DNA from: Alkalibaculum bacchi
GTDB taxonomy: Bacteria > Bacillota > Clostridia > Eubacteriales > Alkalibacteraceae
NCBI RefSeq assembly: GCF_937875145.1
Contig: NZ_CALNCS010000073.1
Location: 1-23,555, forward strand
DNA: 23,555 bases
Direction: 5' to 3'
Part shown: piece after piece, positions 15,831 to 23,469 of the stretch
Layout of the letters: every line of letters starts with the position of its first letter
How positions within the stretch are numbered: position 1 is the stretch's first letter
The notes under the pieces: generated by a model
The model's input: the letters and a program-made list of their open reading frames with translations, nothing else
Databases searched by the model: none
What the model was told of the DNA's origin: nothing
Program-made: the position numbers and the translations under genes

Positions 15831-16058
15831 ATGTTTGTTGCTCAGGTAGATGCACGTAAGTATGAAGCAAAAGATAAGCATAGAATTATTTTTGAAACGT
15901 ATCATAGTTTAAAACCAGGTGAAAGTATGGAGTTAACAAATGACCACGACCCACTTCCCCTTTATTATCAATTTTCAGCGGAATATACAGATCAATTTGA
16001 GTGGGAATATTTAGATAAAGGTCCTGATGTGTGGAGGGTACGCATCGGTAAAAAATAA
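15831..16058 (+). CDS. DUF2249 domain protein
   Basis: A single-domain protein of 75 residues of the DUF2249 family, a small TusA-like fold often found fused to hemerythrin-type or other redox modules. The whole family pattern is visible: VDARKYEAKDKHRIIF, LKPGESMELTNDHDP, PLYYQFSAEY and the C-terminal FEWEYLDKGPDVWRVRI. Three consecutive ATG codons (15825, 15828, 15831) follow AGGAGG; the third has the best spacing. It stands alone on the plus strand, convergent with the Gfo/Idh/MocA gene, with a shared terminator. The biochemical role of the family is not established; a part in redox or metal metabolism is only suggested by fusions. Confidence 0.85.
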   Translation: MFVAQVDARKYEAKDKHRIIFETYHSLKPGESMELTNDHDPLPLYYQFSAEYTDQFEWEYLDKGPDVWRVRIGKK

Positions 16059-16111
16059 TTATTATAGTAAAATCAATCTTTTTATTTAGCTTAATGATTA
16101 TTTGCAAAAAA

Positions 16112-16143
16112 GAATTTGCCAATAAAATTTCTATGGCAAATTC
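16112..16143. terminator. Bidirectional terminator between convergent genes
   Basis: Perfect 10-bp arms GAATTTGCCA (16112-16121) and TGGCAAATTC (16134-16143) with T-rich flanks on both sides: CCTTTTCTT on plus, TTCTTTTTT on minus. It serves the DUF2249 gene and the Gfo/Idh/MocA gene. Confidence 0.85.
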
Positions 16144-16155
16144 CTTTTCTTATAT

Positions 16156-17133
16156 TTAGTTGTCTTTTCCGTACTTAAGCCCTGCAACTGCTCTTGCTTT
16201 TTCAAAAACTTCTACTACCTCTATGCTTATGTCTAATAGTTCGTAACAAGATGTATAATCCTTTTCTTGAATCATCTTGTCAAAATCTAAGAATTCTTCT
16301 ACTAATCGACTTTTCCACTGATTTTCATCAATATAAGAAGGCTCTCCACTACAAGTTAACGTATATCCATCACAACTATTTGCAGATGATGGTATATAGA
16401 TTTCACCTAAATCACCTTGTATTCGGATGGACGGTTTTCCGTGACAATCTTTTGCAGCAACACAGGCGCACTTAAAGTCTTCGTATTCCATAATAAGAAT
16501 TCCTGAAGTGTCAATTCCTCTAACCATATTCGGAAAATAGTGGACTTCTTTTGGCCTTCCAAATAATCCTACGGCAAAATGAATATTATAAATATTTAAA
16601 TCAGCTAATGCACCACCATAGTATACAGGATTAAAGACATTTGGCGTCTCCCCACTTTTAAATAAATCGTACCTACTTGAATACTGTATAAAATCTAGTT
16701 GTACGATCTTTATTTTGCCTAGTTTATCTAAATTCCTCTTTACGGATTTGTAATTTGATAAATGCCTTGTGGTTATCGCTTCAAAAATCATTACATTATG
16801 ATTTATTGCAGCTTTTTTTAGAGCATATGCCTCCTCTACGGTTGTAGTGAAGGGTTTTTCACATATAACGTGCTTATGGTGCTCTAAAGCCTCTAAACTG
16901 TATTGAAAGTGAAGGCTATTTGGCAAGGCAACATAGATCGTATCAATTTCTTTGTTTTCTAGCATCTCTTTGTAACTGCAATACTTGTATGGGATATTCC
17001 ACGTCTCTGACAATTCAAGCGCAGTATTGGGATTTCTTGAGCAAATCGCAGTGAATTCAATTTGTTCAAAATCTTTTAATGCATCTAAAAACTCACGCAC
17101 AATAGGACCTGTGCCAACAATACCTAATTTCAT
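16156..17133 (-). CDS. Gfo/Idh/MocA-family oxidoreductase
   Basis: A 325-residue NAD(P)-dependent dehydrogenase. The N-terminal Rossmann fold starts with MKLGIVGTGPIVREF, and the family motif ICEKPFTTTVEEAYAL (near residue 95) carries the catalytic-region Glu-Lys-Pro. The C-terminal alpha/beta domain includes GGALADLNIYNIHFAVGLFG, where the aspartate and histidine side chains are expected to line the sugar site. Members oxidise or reduce hydroxyl groups of sugars, inositols or related compounds; the substrate cannot be told from sequence. AAGGGTG precedes the ATG. It lies downstream of helD on the same strand after a 114-bp gap and is probably expressed separately. Confidence 0.9.
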   Translation of the reverse strand: MKLGIVGTGPIVREFLDALKDFEQIEFTAICSRNPNTALELSETWNIPYKYCSYKEMLENKEIDTIYVALPNSLHFQYSLEALEHHKHVICEKPFTTTVEEAYALKKAAINHNVMIFEAITTRHLSNYKSVKRNLDKLGKIKIVQLDFIQYSSRYDLFKSGETPNVFNPVYYGGALADLNIYNIHFAVGLFGRPKEVHYFPNMVRGIDTSGILIMEYEDFKCACVAAKDCHGKPSIRIQGDLGEIYIPSSANSCDGYTLTCSGEPSYIDENQWKSRLVEEFLDFDKMIQEKDYTSCYELLDISIEVVEVFEKARAVAGLKYGKDN

Positions 17134-17247
17134 ATAATTTTCACCCTTATCTATAAATTCTTTTGTATCTATTTTGCTTTGTATATTATCACAAAATACT
17201 CTTTATGTCATTTTCAATATTATATTGTTATTAGATTGCAATATAAA

Positions 17248-19410
17248 TTATAATAAAGGACTTGCTTCTCCCCTACAAAACAAATTAAGCCTGTGAAGGG
17301 CTCTTGTGCAGGCAATGTATAGGAGTTTTTTATCGTCTTCACTTTGATAATTTTTACTATCTGCATCACAGATTAAGACAGCATCAAATTCAAGGCCTTT
17401 TGACATATAAACAGGTATAATATTCACGCCATGTAAATCTACTACATCCCCACTTTTTATTAATTTAAGATTTGTTTTATCTTTTAAAGACTCATATAAC
17501 AAGTCAGCATTTTGGGCTGTTTTACAGATTAAGCCGATGGTTTCATAACCTTCCTCTAAACACAACTGCACTTCTGAAATGATCTTATGATTAAAAGAAG
17601 ATGCATCATCCGATGTATAAACTTTTGGTTCTTCTCCGTCTCTGTTAAAACTCTTTATCTCTAAATCGTGATCAATGAATTTTGAACTATAATTCAAAAT
17701 CTCATTGGTGCAACGAAAACTCTTGTTCATCGTAATCAAAGATGCTTTTTTCTTATCTAGAATCTTTTGAATTTGTTCATATAAAGATAAGTCTTCTTTC
17801 TTTTCAAGGGTTTGATTGATATCTCCTAATATCGTAAACTTACAATGCTTAAACAATAAATGAAATATTTCATAATGAAGCGGATAGTAATCTTGTGCTT
17901 CATCGATGACTACTTGTTTTATGTTTATATATTCTCTAGAGCCATATATCTTTAGATGTAAATAAGCAAGAACAGCTGCATCGTCATAGCATAAGTAAGG
18001 AATATTTAGATTTTCCGCTGTAAACCTCAAAATCTTTTCAATATCGTCAGGCAGCTCAATATCTTTCGCCATGTGATAAAAGTATTCTTTATTGTTGATG
18101 AATTTTCGGTATAAATTTTTAATATTAAGCTTGGTGAATCTTTGTATATCATTTTTAATATGAAATACTTCTAATTTGCCAAGTGGCTTTTTCTTAGATT
18201 CAGATATTAGATCTAAAATATACTCTTCTAATTGCTCTAATTTCATCCCTATAGGAGTTTCTTTTCTTCCTGATATTTTATCTCGTAGTATTTCCTTCTT
18301 TACGATGCATTTGTTTTTATAATAGACATCTTCAAACTCAATCCATTGATAAGCTAAATCGGATATAAAACTATTTAATATTTCTAAAAACTCAAGAGAC
18401 ATTTTAAATTCCATACTGCTCTTTATAAGAGCTCCATATTTTGAGCTTGAGATAATGCTTTCTAAAAATTCGCTTCTTGGCTGTATATGCTCATTTTGAA
18501 GAATTTCAGAAAGCATCTCTTCAAATACTGCAGAAGCTACGTTATCTTCTCCTAGCTCAGGCAGTACGCTAGAAATATACTGCTCAAATAAGGAGTTTGG
18601 TGAAATGATCATAATATTATTAGATGAAAGTGTATTAGACAATCCTTGATACATAAGATATGCAGCCCTATGAAGAGCAACAGAAGTCTTACCGCTTCCT
18701 GCTACACCTTGTACCATCATCAATTCGTTTTCCATATCCCTTATGACCAGATCTTGTTCTTTCTGTATTGTTTCTACAATAGCTTTCATTTGATTAGAAG
18801 TATTTTGAGACAATAGTTTTTTTAAAAATTCGTCTACAATTTGAACTTCTGCATCATAAAAGTATTTTAATTCTCCATTTACAATCTCATATTCTCGTTT
18901 TAGATTCACTTCTCCTGTGATACGCCCACTAGGTGCATCATAATAGGCTTTCCCTAATGCAAAGCGGTAAAAGACACTTGCTATTGGCGATCTCCAATCG
19001 TAGACAATTATTTCATATGAATCATCTTCTATTAAGGAAGAACGCCCAATATATACCTTTTCAAATTCATCCTCATCATCAAATTTAAAGTCAATTCGCG
19101 CAAAATAAGGAGATTTTATGAGTTTTTCTAAAGTAGCAATTTTCTTCTCTATTTTTTCATAGTCCATGACCTTTTCTGTGATAGGATTTGTATATTGACT
19201 TAATTCAGCCAGAGCTTCAAATCCTTCACTGCTTGAAAGATTGGAAATTGAGTGGACCGTGTTTTCACGTAGTTCCTGTTTTGCAGCAATAATGGCTGAT
19301 TTATTTTCTTCGTTTTTATATTTTGCTTCATGAATTTGTTTCTTTGCTAAAGCTATGGTTGTTTCTAATCTCTTCTTTTCAAAATGTAACTCAGATGGTT
19401 CATTTTCCAT
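17248..19410 (-). CDS. helD: HelD-like UvrD/Rep-superfamily helicase (RNA polymerase recycling factor)
   Basis: A 720-residue superfamily-1 ATPase of the HelD group. In Bacillus, HelD pushes arms into RNA polymerase and frees it from stalled complexes. The N terminus (about 5-55) is a charged coiled coil as in HelD. Walker A is GVAGSGKTSVALHRAAYLMY (235-254), Walker B VVIDEAQDYYPLHY, and the C-terminal half has SFRCTNEIL, SKGLEFDAVLI and LLYIACTRALHRL. The stretch between the ATPase halves is divergent, as usual in this family. A GTG at 19422 is in frame but is part of the GGAGTG ribosome binding site; the ATG at 19410 is chosen. The length and lack of RecB-like nuclease argue against a DNA-repair UvrD. 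Confidence 0.88.
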   Translation of the reverse strand: MENEPSELHFEKKRLETTIALAKKQIHEAKYKNEENKSAIIAAKQELRENTVHSISNLSSSEGFEALAELSQYTNPITEKVMDYEKIEKKIATLEKLIKSPYFARIDFKFDDEDEFEKVYIGRSSLIEDDSYEIIVYDWRSPIASVFYRFALGKAYYDAPSGRITGEVNLKREYEIVNGELKYFYDAEVQIVDEFLKKLLSQNTSNQMKAIVETIQKEQDLVIRDMENELMMVQGVAGSGKTSVALHRAAYLMYQGLSNTLSSNNIMIISPNSLFEQYISSVLPELGEDNVASAVFEEMLSEILQNEHIQPRSEFLESIISSSKYGALIKSSMEFKMSLEFLEILNSFISDLAYQWIEFEDVYYKNKCIVKKEILRDKISGRKETPIGMKLEQLEEYILDLISESKKKPLGKLEVFHIKNDIQRFTKLNIKNLYRKFINNKEYFYHMAKDIELPDDIEKILRFTAENLNIPYLCYDDAAVLAYLHLKIYGSREYINIKQVVIDEAQDYYPLHYEIFHLLFKHCKFTILGDINQTLEKKEDLSLYEQIQKILDKKKASLITMNKSFRCTNEILNYSSKFIDHDLEIKSFNRDGEEPKVYTSDDASSFNHKIISEVQLCLEEGYETIGLICKTAQNADLLYESLKDKTNLKLIKSGDVVDLHGVNIIPVYMSKGLEFDAVLICDADSKNYQSEDDKKLLYIACTRALHRLNLFCRGEASPLL

Positions 19411-19658
19411 TGCGAGAATCACTCCTTATTTAGGATTGTCAGGAGATTCATCTCCAAAACAATATACATAACTTTAGCATAATTTCCATGAGAAATATAG
19501 TCTTGTTGTTGTTATTGGTATTTGATACAATTATAGTAGTAAATACGTACTTTGCGCACAATTGAAAATTTAGAATATTTCTCGCCTGATTCTTCACCTG
19601 CCAATTCTATCATTATATCATGGCATAGACAGTAAATTGAGCAGACCTCTATGCTGAA
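19411..19658. other. helD leader region with palindrome and possible promoters
   Basis: A 14-bp palindrome GGAGATTCATCTCC lies at 19442-19455, close to the helD ribosome binding site. On the minus strand TGCTAAAGT (extended -10, 19471-19479) matches the opuA promoter -10, and a TATAAT lies at 19530-19535; neither has a good -35. A 33-codon ATG frame (19512-19613, minus) has no ribosome binding site and is not recognised. Confidence 0.4.
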
Positions 19659-19698
19659 AAACGAGACGAGACTTCGTCATAGAAGTCTCGTCTCGTTT
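19659..19698 (-). terminator. Terminator of the sugar operon
   Basis: Perfect 17-bp arms (19659-19675 and 19682-19698, core ACGAGACGAGACTTC) with a 6-nt loop are followed on the minus strand by TTTTTC. It sits just after the stop codon of the PTS remnant, so the original operon end is preserved. Confidence 0.9.
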
Positions 19699-19711
19699 GA
19701 TATAATATATT

Positions 19712-19930
19712 TTAGAATAAACCGAAGCTTGCAAAATATGCAATTACTACTGAGGCAGGTCCTGTAATCACTCTAGAGAATAAAATGGCAGGAACACCAA
19801 TCTCAACAGTCTCTGGTTCAGCATCTCCAAGGCTTAAACCTACTGGATTGCTCTTTGGCGCTACTTTTGCCTCTTCTTTTGGAGCTGAAGCAGTTTCTGT
19901 AATAACAGTATCTCCATCAGCTAGAGACAT
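19712..19930 (-). pseudogene. srlE: Remnant of glucitol/sorbitol-specific PTS IIBC component
   Basis: This 72-codon frame ends in NPVGLSLGDAEPETVEIG and VPAILFSRVITGPASVVIAY, which aligns well with the last 45 residues of E. coli SrlE (IPVGLSLAEARQDTVRVG, VPSVLVSRFLTG), including the final membrane helix. Before it stand 27 polar residues (SLADGDTVITETASAPKEEA) that resemble the linker joining the IIB and IIC domains in the same protein. The IIB domain and nearly all of the IIC membrane domain are absent, and the ATG has no ribosome binding site. The original stop and terminator remain. It lies 52 bp after the SorE-like gene. The operon has therefore lost its transporter by deletion and this piece should not work as a permease. 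Confidence 0.7.
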
Positions 19931-19982
19931 ATTAATTACTATTACACAAATATAATTTTTCTATAACTTGCACTCAAAAGCC

Positions 19983-21203
19983 CTAAATATCCTTTGTGTG
20001 ACCTAATATATACTCTTCTGCTTCCTTTGACCAAACACCGTTATTTTTACTTAAGATACGTCCTAATTCAGAATCCTTTTCTACTTGGCTAATATCTTTT
20101 AGGGCCATATCTTTATGGGTGTATACGATTTTTTTCCCACCTCCTATTTCTGTTTGATGTAAGGTGGCATAAGCTACATCGTTTAAGCCTAAAATATGAG
20201 TTACGATCTTAGACACATCAACTTTTTTGTCTTCAATGAGCTTTATACCATCTTTCATATCTTGTATATTTCCTCCAGATGTACCTACATAATGATGATC
20301 ATTGTAATGGATGCCATAAATGTTAATAGGTGCCATTAAGGATTTATCAGAAGGACCTGCAAAGAAGTTCAAACAGCCATCTATATTTAATATTGAAGAA
20401 CCTAATGTCACTAGAGAAGGAACAGGTGCAAAGACAAAGATATCATCATATCCTCCTCCATTTACAAAAGATCTGAGAAGTTGTTCTTGATCCTCAGTAT
20501 TTGCCGTATTGACGAACTCAATTTCGACTTCTTCAGAGGTATATAATTTTCTAGCCCTCTCAAGTTTTTTGTCATCAATGTCAGTTACAATTAGTTTTTT
20601 TGGCTTTTTAGGACCATGCAAAGCTAAGTCTACTGCTAATAATCCCATTGGCCCTGTTGCTCCAGTTAATAACATATTTCCATTCTCTTTAATGCCCATA
20701 TGATGAACTTTTACGTCGTCGTATACATGATAATTTGCTTTGAATGCAGAGATAACACAAGATAACGGCTCAATTAGAGAACCTTCATAATAGGTATCTC
20801 CTTTAAAGGATAGTAAGCAGTCCTTATCCATAATTTCACTAGGAATGATAATATACGTTGCATCTCCACCAATATGTTCATATGAATATCCAGGAGTTTC
20901 CAATTGATTTGGAAGATTAACCTGCATGACAAACTTACTTCCAGGTTGGTGTTTTTCCTGCCATTTTGAGCCTACTTCTAATATCTCCCCACACATTTCA
21001 TGACCAATAATCGTAGGGTGGTCTGATAGGTCTCTGGTAACTCTTTTATGTTCAGAACCTTGTTTGATTAATTTATAGGTAGACATACAGATGCTATCTA
21101 CCACTACTTTAGCTAGGATTTCATCCTCTTTTATTTCAGGTAAATCAAACTCTTCTAAGCGCACATCTTCTTTTCCATATAGTCTTACGGCTTTTGTTTT
21201 CAT
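19983..21203 (-). CDS. sorE: Zinc-type medium-chain dehydrogenase, L-sorbose-1-phosphate reductase-like
   Basis: A 406-residue MDR-family oxidoreductase similar to SorE, which interconverts L-sorbose 1-phosphate and glucitol 6-phosphate with NAD(P)H. The N terminus MKTKAVRLYGKEDVRLEEF, the SICMSTYK cysteine, IIGHEMCGEILEVG and LIEPLSCVISAFKANYHV cover the catalytic region, with the expected metal ligands Cys, His and Glu. The coenzyme fold is MLLTGATGPMGLLAVDLALHG. The four-cysteine structural-zinc loop of classical alcohol dehydrogenases is absent, as in SorE. Its ATG directly follows the aldolase stop (TAA|ATG), so the two are translationally coupled. With the glucitol-PTS scrap downstream, a polyol- or ketose-phosphate substrate is likely, but its identity is uncertain. 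Confidence 0.82.
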   Translation of the reverse strand: MKTKAVRLYGKEDVRLEEFDLPEIKEDEILAKVVVDSICMSTYKLIKQGSEHKRVTRDLSDHPTIIGHEMCGEILEVGSKWQEKHQPGSKFVMQVNLPNQLETPGYSYEHIGGDATYIIIPSEIMDKDCLLSFKGDTYYEGSLIEPLSCVISAFKANYHVYDDVKVHHMGIKENGNMLLTGATGPMGLLAVDLALHGPKKPKKLIVTDIDDKKLERARKLYTSEEVEIEFVNTANTEDQEQLLRSFVNGGGYDDIFVFAPVPSLVTLGSSILNIDGCLNFFAGPSDKSLMAPINIYGIHYNDHHYVGTSGGNIQDMKDGIKLIEDKKVDVSKIVTHILGLNDVAYATLHQTEIGGGKKIVYTHKDMALKDISQVEKDSELGRILSKNNGVWSKEAEEYILGHTKDI

Positions 21204-22091
21204 TTACATTCCCCTCTCTGCTTGTCCAGTACTGCCAAACACCTGCATTTTGTCCATTACATCTTCTTTAACGATATCTATGGTCCATAGAGAAATATCG
21301 TGAGAATATGTATCTATATTTTTCTGAGCTGCTTCATTAAGCTTTTCTCTTGCTTTTACAGCTACTTTATGAGCTAGATCAGAGTAATAATTGATCTTTG
21401 TAACACCATAATAAATGGATTTCTTGTACTCCTCTTCTGATAATCCAGAACCTCCATGCATAACTAGAGGAACAGAAACAGATTTAGCTATTTCGTCTAA
21501 TCTTTTATAGTCTAATTTTGGTTTCGCAATATATAAGCCATGTGCAGTGCCAAAAGATACGGCTAGTAAATCTACATTTGTCTTTTCTACAAAATCAGCC
21601 GCTACTTTAGGGTCTGTATAAATAGCTTCTGAATGGATTAGCTCATCATTTGTTTCACCAGATGTTTCTGGATTTCCCATAGTTCCTAATTCTGCTTCCA
21701 CTGTTGCACCATAGGAATGTGCTAAGGCAACTACTTTCTTCGTCAGTTCAACGTTTTCATCATAAGGCAAATCAGCACCATCAATCATTACAGATGAAAA
21801 GCCTAGCTCTAGTGCCTGAGCGATTAAATCCACGTCTTTGCCATGATCAAAATGAACGACGACAGGTACTGTGGCCTTCTCAGCCTCCCTGACCATAACC
21901 GGTCCTATTATGTCTAAAGGCACAAATCCTAAATGGCTTTCTGCAAATTCCATAATAACAGGAGAGTTTGCCTCTTCAGCGGCTGCAATAATACCTCTTA
22001 TGGCTTCTATACTTGCCACATTAAAGGCACCAAGTGCATATTTGTTCTCTTTTGCATATTGCAAGACCTCTTTTGTATTTACAATAGGCAT
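21204..22091 (-). CDS. Class II fructose-/tagatose-bisphosphate aldolase family protein
   Basis: A 295-residue zinc-dependent aldolase that cleaves a ketose phosphate into two three-carbon products. Visible motifs are LGAFNV, VVVHFDHGKDVDLI (first zinc histidine, DHG), GFSSVMIDGADLPYDENVE, VEAELGTMGN, SFGTAHGLY and VPLVMHGGSGLSEEE (further zinc histidines), and TKINYYSDL in the phosphate-binding position, where canonical FbaA has NIDTD. That difference and the operon suggest a special sugar-phosphate rather than glycolytic fructose-1,6-bisphosphate. An ATG at 22118 is in frame, but AAGGAGG sits between it and the ATG at 22091, which is the true start. It is first in the operon, divergent from the DeoR regulator. 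Confidence 0.9.
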   Translation of the reverse strand: MPIVNTKEVLQYAKENKYALGAFNVASIEAIRGIIAAAEEANSPVIMEFAESHLGFVPLDIIGPVMVREAEKATVPVVVHFDHGKDVDLIAQALELGFSSVMIDGADLPYDENVELTKKVVALAHSYGATVEAELGTMGNPETSGETNDELIHSEAIYTDPKVAADFVEKTNVDLLAVSFGTAHGLYIAKPKLDYKRLDEIAKSVSVPLVMHGGSGLSEEEYKKSIYYGVTKINYYSDLAHKVAVKAREKLNEAAQKNIDTYSHDISLWTIDIVKEDVMDKMQVFGSTGQAERGM

Positions 22092-22150
22092 TGCTAATTC
22101 CTCCTTTATGTATATCATTTTTTTCTTGCTTTTATTGTACGACCTTATGA

Positions 22151-22181
22151 ATTATAATGAAAGGGATGGCGATAAAATCAA
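22151..22181 (-). promoter_or_regulatory. Predicted promoter of the sugar operon
   Basis: On the minus strand TATAAT (22151-22156) and TTGATT (22176-22181) are 19 bp apart, a little wide. The -35 overlaps one of the AATCAAT-type repeats that may bind the DeoR protein. Confidence 0.5.
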
Positions 22182-22189
22182 TAAATAAT

Positions 22190-22276
22190 CAAAATTAATC
22201 ATTACAGAGCATTCATTTAACTGATTATACAGATAAAGATAAATTTTTCACATTCTTTACTCAAAATCAATCATTA
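22190..22276. promoter_or_regulatory. Direct repeats, candidate DeoR operators
   Basis: CAAAATTAATCATTA (22190-22204) and CAAAATCAATCATTA (22262-22276) differ by one base, and a partial copy AAAATCAATAAAT lies at 22174-22186 over the operon's -35. Repeats in the divergent spacer next to a DeoR gene are good candidates for its binding sites, with looping between them possible. Confidence 0.45.
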
Positions 22277-22290
22277 TTATGGAGGATAAT

Positions 22291-23046
22291 ATGTTACCAT
22301 TTGAACGAAAACAAAAAATTTTAGACTTGTTAAAAACAAAGAAAAGCCTCTCTGTTGAGGGCTTAACCAAACTTTTATACAGCAGTCCAGCCACCATTAG
22401 GCGCGATCTAGCTGAATTGTCTCAAGAGGGATTAATACGACGTATCCGAGGCGGAGCTACATATATAGAAAACAAATCCGTAGATTTGCCATATGACTTT
22501 CGAAAAGTAAGTGAAAGCGAAAAGAAAAAATACATTGCCAAAATTGCTTTAGATTTCGTATATCACGATATGACTCTATTTATGGATTCAAGTACTACAG
22601 TATTACAAATGGTCCCTTTCTTAAAAGAATATAAGGGACTAAAAATATTAACGAATGGAACCATTACTGCTCAGCAATTATCTCAATATACCAATGCTGA
22701 AGTCACTTGCGTAGGTGGTAGAGTCCATCCTAAAAGTTCATCTATAAATGGTGCAGTTGCAAGTGATTTTATTACTCATTATCGCGCAGATCTAGCTTTA
22801 ATGTCTGGAAAATCTCTTTGCGAGAGTGGTGCTATGGAATATACAGAAGAAGAAGCTATAGTAAGACGAGCTTACGTAAAATATGCAAAGGAAAAAGTAG
22901 TGCTTATCGATAGTACAAAATTTGGGGTTCCCTCCTTTTATCAGAGTATTCCTTTTAGCCACATGGATTATCTTATCTCAGACGGCCCCATATCCCCATC
23001 AATAAGAGAGCAAGTAGATAGATATAATGTAGAATTTATATATTAG
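22291..23046 (+). CDS. DeoR-family transcriptional regulator of the sugar operon
   Basis: A 251-residue regulator. Residues about 1-60 are the DeoR helix-turn-helix (RKQKILDLLKTKKSLSVEGL, SSPATIRRDLAELSQEGLI, RRIRGGA). The rest is the sugar-phosphate sensor domain with MDSSTTVLQMVPFL, LTNG, TCVGGRVHP and VLIDSTKFG, related to ribose-5-phosphate isomerase folds. Members normally repress a neighbouring catabolic operon until a sugar phosphate binds. It is divergent from the aldolase-SorE operon. An ATG at 22279 lies before GGAGG; the ATG at 22291, just after that site, is the real start. The inducer would be the phosphate made by the lost PTS, so its regulation may now be without a signal. Confidence 0.88.
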   Translation: MLPFERKQKILDLLKTKKSLSVEGLTKLLYSSPATIRRDLAELSQEGLIRRIRGGATYIENKSVDLPYDFRKVSESEKKKYIAKIALDFVYHDMTLFMDSSTTVLQMVPFLKEYKGLKILTNGTITAQQLSQYTNAEVTCVGGRVHPKSSSINGAVASDFITHYRADLALMSGKSLCESGAMEYTEEEAIVRRAYVKYAKEKVVLIDSTKFGVPSFYQSIPFSHMDYLISDGPISPSIREQVDRYNVEFIY

Positions 23047-23092
23047 ATAATAAGTTTGAGTAAAATAAAAATAGTGGGAGAATTAAAAAAGG

Positions 23093-23162
23093 ATCGTATA
23101 GACACTTTGGGGCGGTGACTTTTATCTACTAATATGGAGTAGGAAGCCACCCGTCCCTATAT
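23093..23162. repeat. Second REP-like palindrome ending in CCCTATAT
   Basis: An imperfect inverted repeat: left arm GGGGCGGTGACTTTTATCTACT (given here only as arms GGGGCGGTGACTT and CTACT), right arm AGTAGGAAGCCACCC then GTCCCTATAT, with a 7-nt loop. The outer CCCTATAT matches the element at 5783-5842. It lies 45 bp past the DeoR gene. Confidence 0.4.
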
Positions 23163-23184
23163 GCCCCATGCAGAGCAAACTACA

Positions 23185-23219
23185 GTAAAGGCCCTATCTA
23201 TCATAGATACGGCCTTTAC
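23185..23219. terminator. Hairpin between DeoR and the Lys/Asn/Asp-rich frame
   Basis: Perfect arms GTAAAGGCC / GGCCTTTAC, with an inner TATCTATCATAGATA hairpin, stand between converging reading frames. T tracts are weak on both sides, so termination is likely but not certain. Confidence 0.55.
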
Positions 23220-23281
23220 TTACTTGGCTATTTCTTGTTTTTATTACCGTTTCCTTTTGCTGCATTATTGTTTGATTTTTG

Positions 23282-23336
23282 ATTTGCATTGTCATTTTTC
23301 TTATTTGCATTATCATTTTTCTTATTTGCATTATTT
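23282..23336 (-). repeat. 21-bp tandem repeat encoding NDNANKK
   Basis: Two 21-bp units (23282-23302 and 23303-23323), one base apart, plus a partial third, each encoding seven residues on the minus strand. As 21 is a multiple of three, copy changes keep the frame. Confidence 0.75.
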
Positions 23337-23350
23337 ATTTTTTCAACTTT

Positions 23351-23413
23351 GTCTTTGTTGTCTTTTTTGTCTTTTTTGTCTTTTTTGTCGTTTTTGTCGT
23401 TTTTGTCGTTTTT
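23351..23413 (-). repeat. 9-bp tandem repeat encoding KND/KKD
   Basis: Seven 9-bp units of GTCTTTTTT or GTCGTTTTT (plus strand) encode three residues each. The array is in frame and prone to slippage, so length variation between strains is expected. Confidence 0.8.
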
Positions 23414-23469
23414 CTTGTCCATTCTTTCATTATCAGCAGTTTGTTCTTCTGATGTACTTGTTGATTACA

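Larger units (their letters stand above)
23228..23464 (-). pseudogene. C-terminal part of a Lys/Asn/Asp repeat protein, 5' end cut by an IS-like sequence
   Basis: On the minus strand an open frame runs from just after a TAA (23465-23467) to a stop at 23228. It reads TSTSEEQTADNERMDKKND, then repeats of KND/KKD, then NDNANKK repeats, and ends NGNKNKK. It is wholly hydrophilic and very basic. The ATG at 23422 has no ribosome binding site, so the real start is upstream. One base out of frame just upstream is LVGCNQ, which would make a good lipobox; the protein may have been a lipoprotein whose gene was damaged here. The 22-bp repeats of an IS21-type end begin about 15 bp further on. Function is unknown. 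Confidence 0.45.

Noticed and set aside
15886..16122. Minus-strand frame over the DUF2249 gene
   Set aside because: The plus-strand DUF2249 product is clearly conserved with an ideal ribosome binding site; the opposite frame overlaps it and the terminator.
19512..19613. 33-codon minus-strand frame upstream of helD
   Set aside because: It has no ribosome binding site and overlaps possible helD promoter elements.
23282..23413. CRISPR-like array
   Set aside because: The units are 9 and 21 bp, in frame and directly tandem without unique spacers; no cas gene is present.
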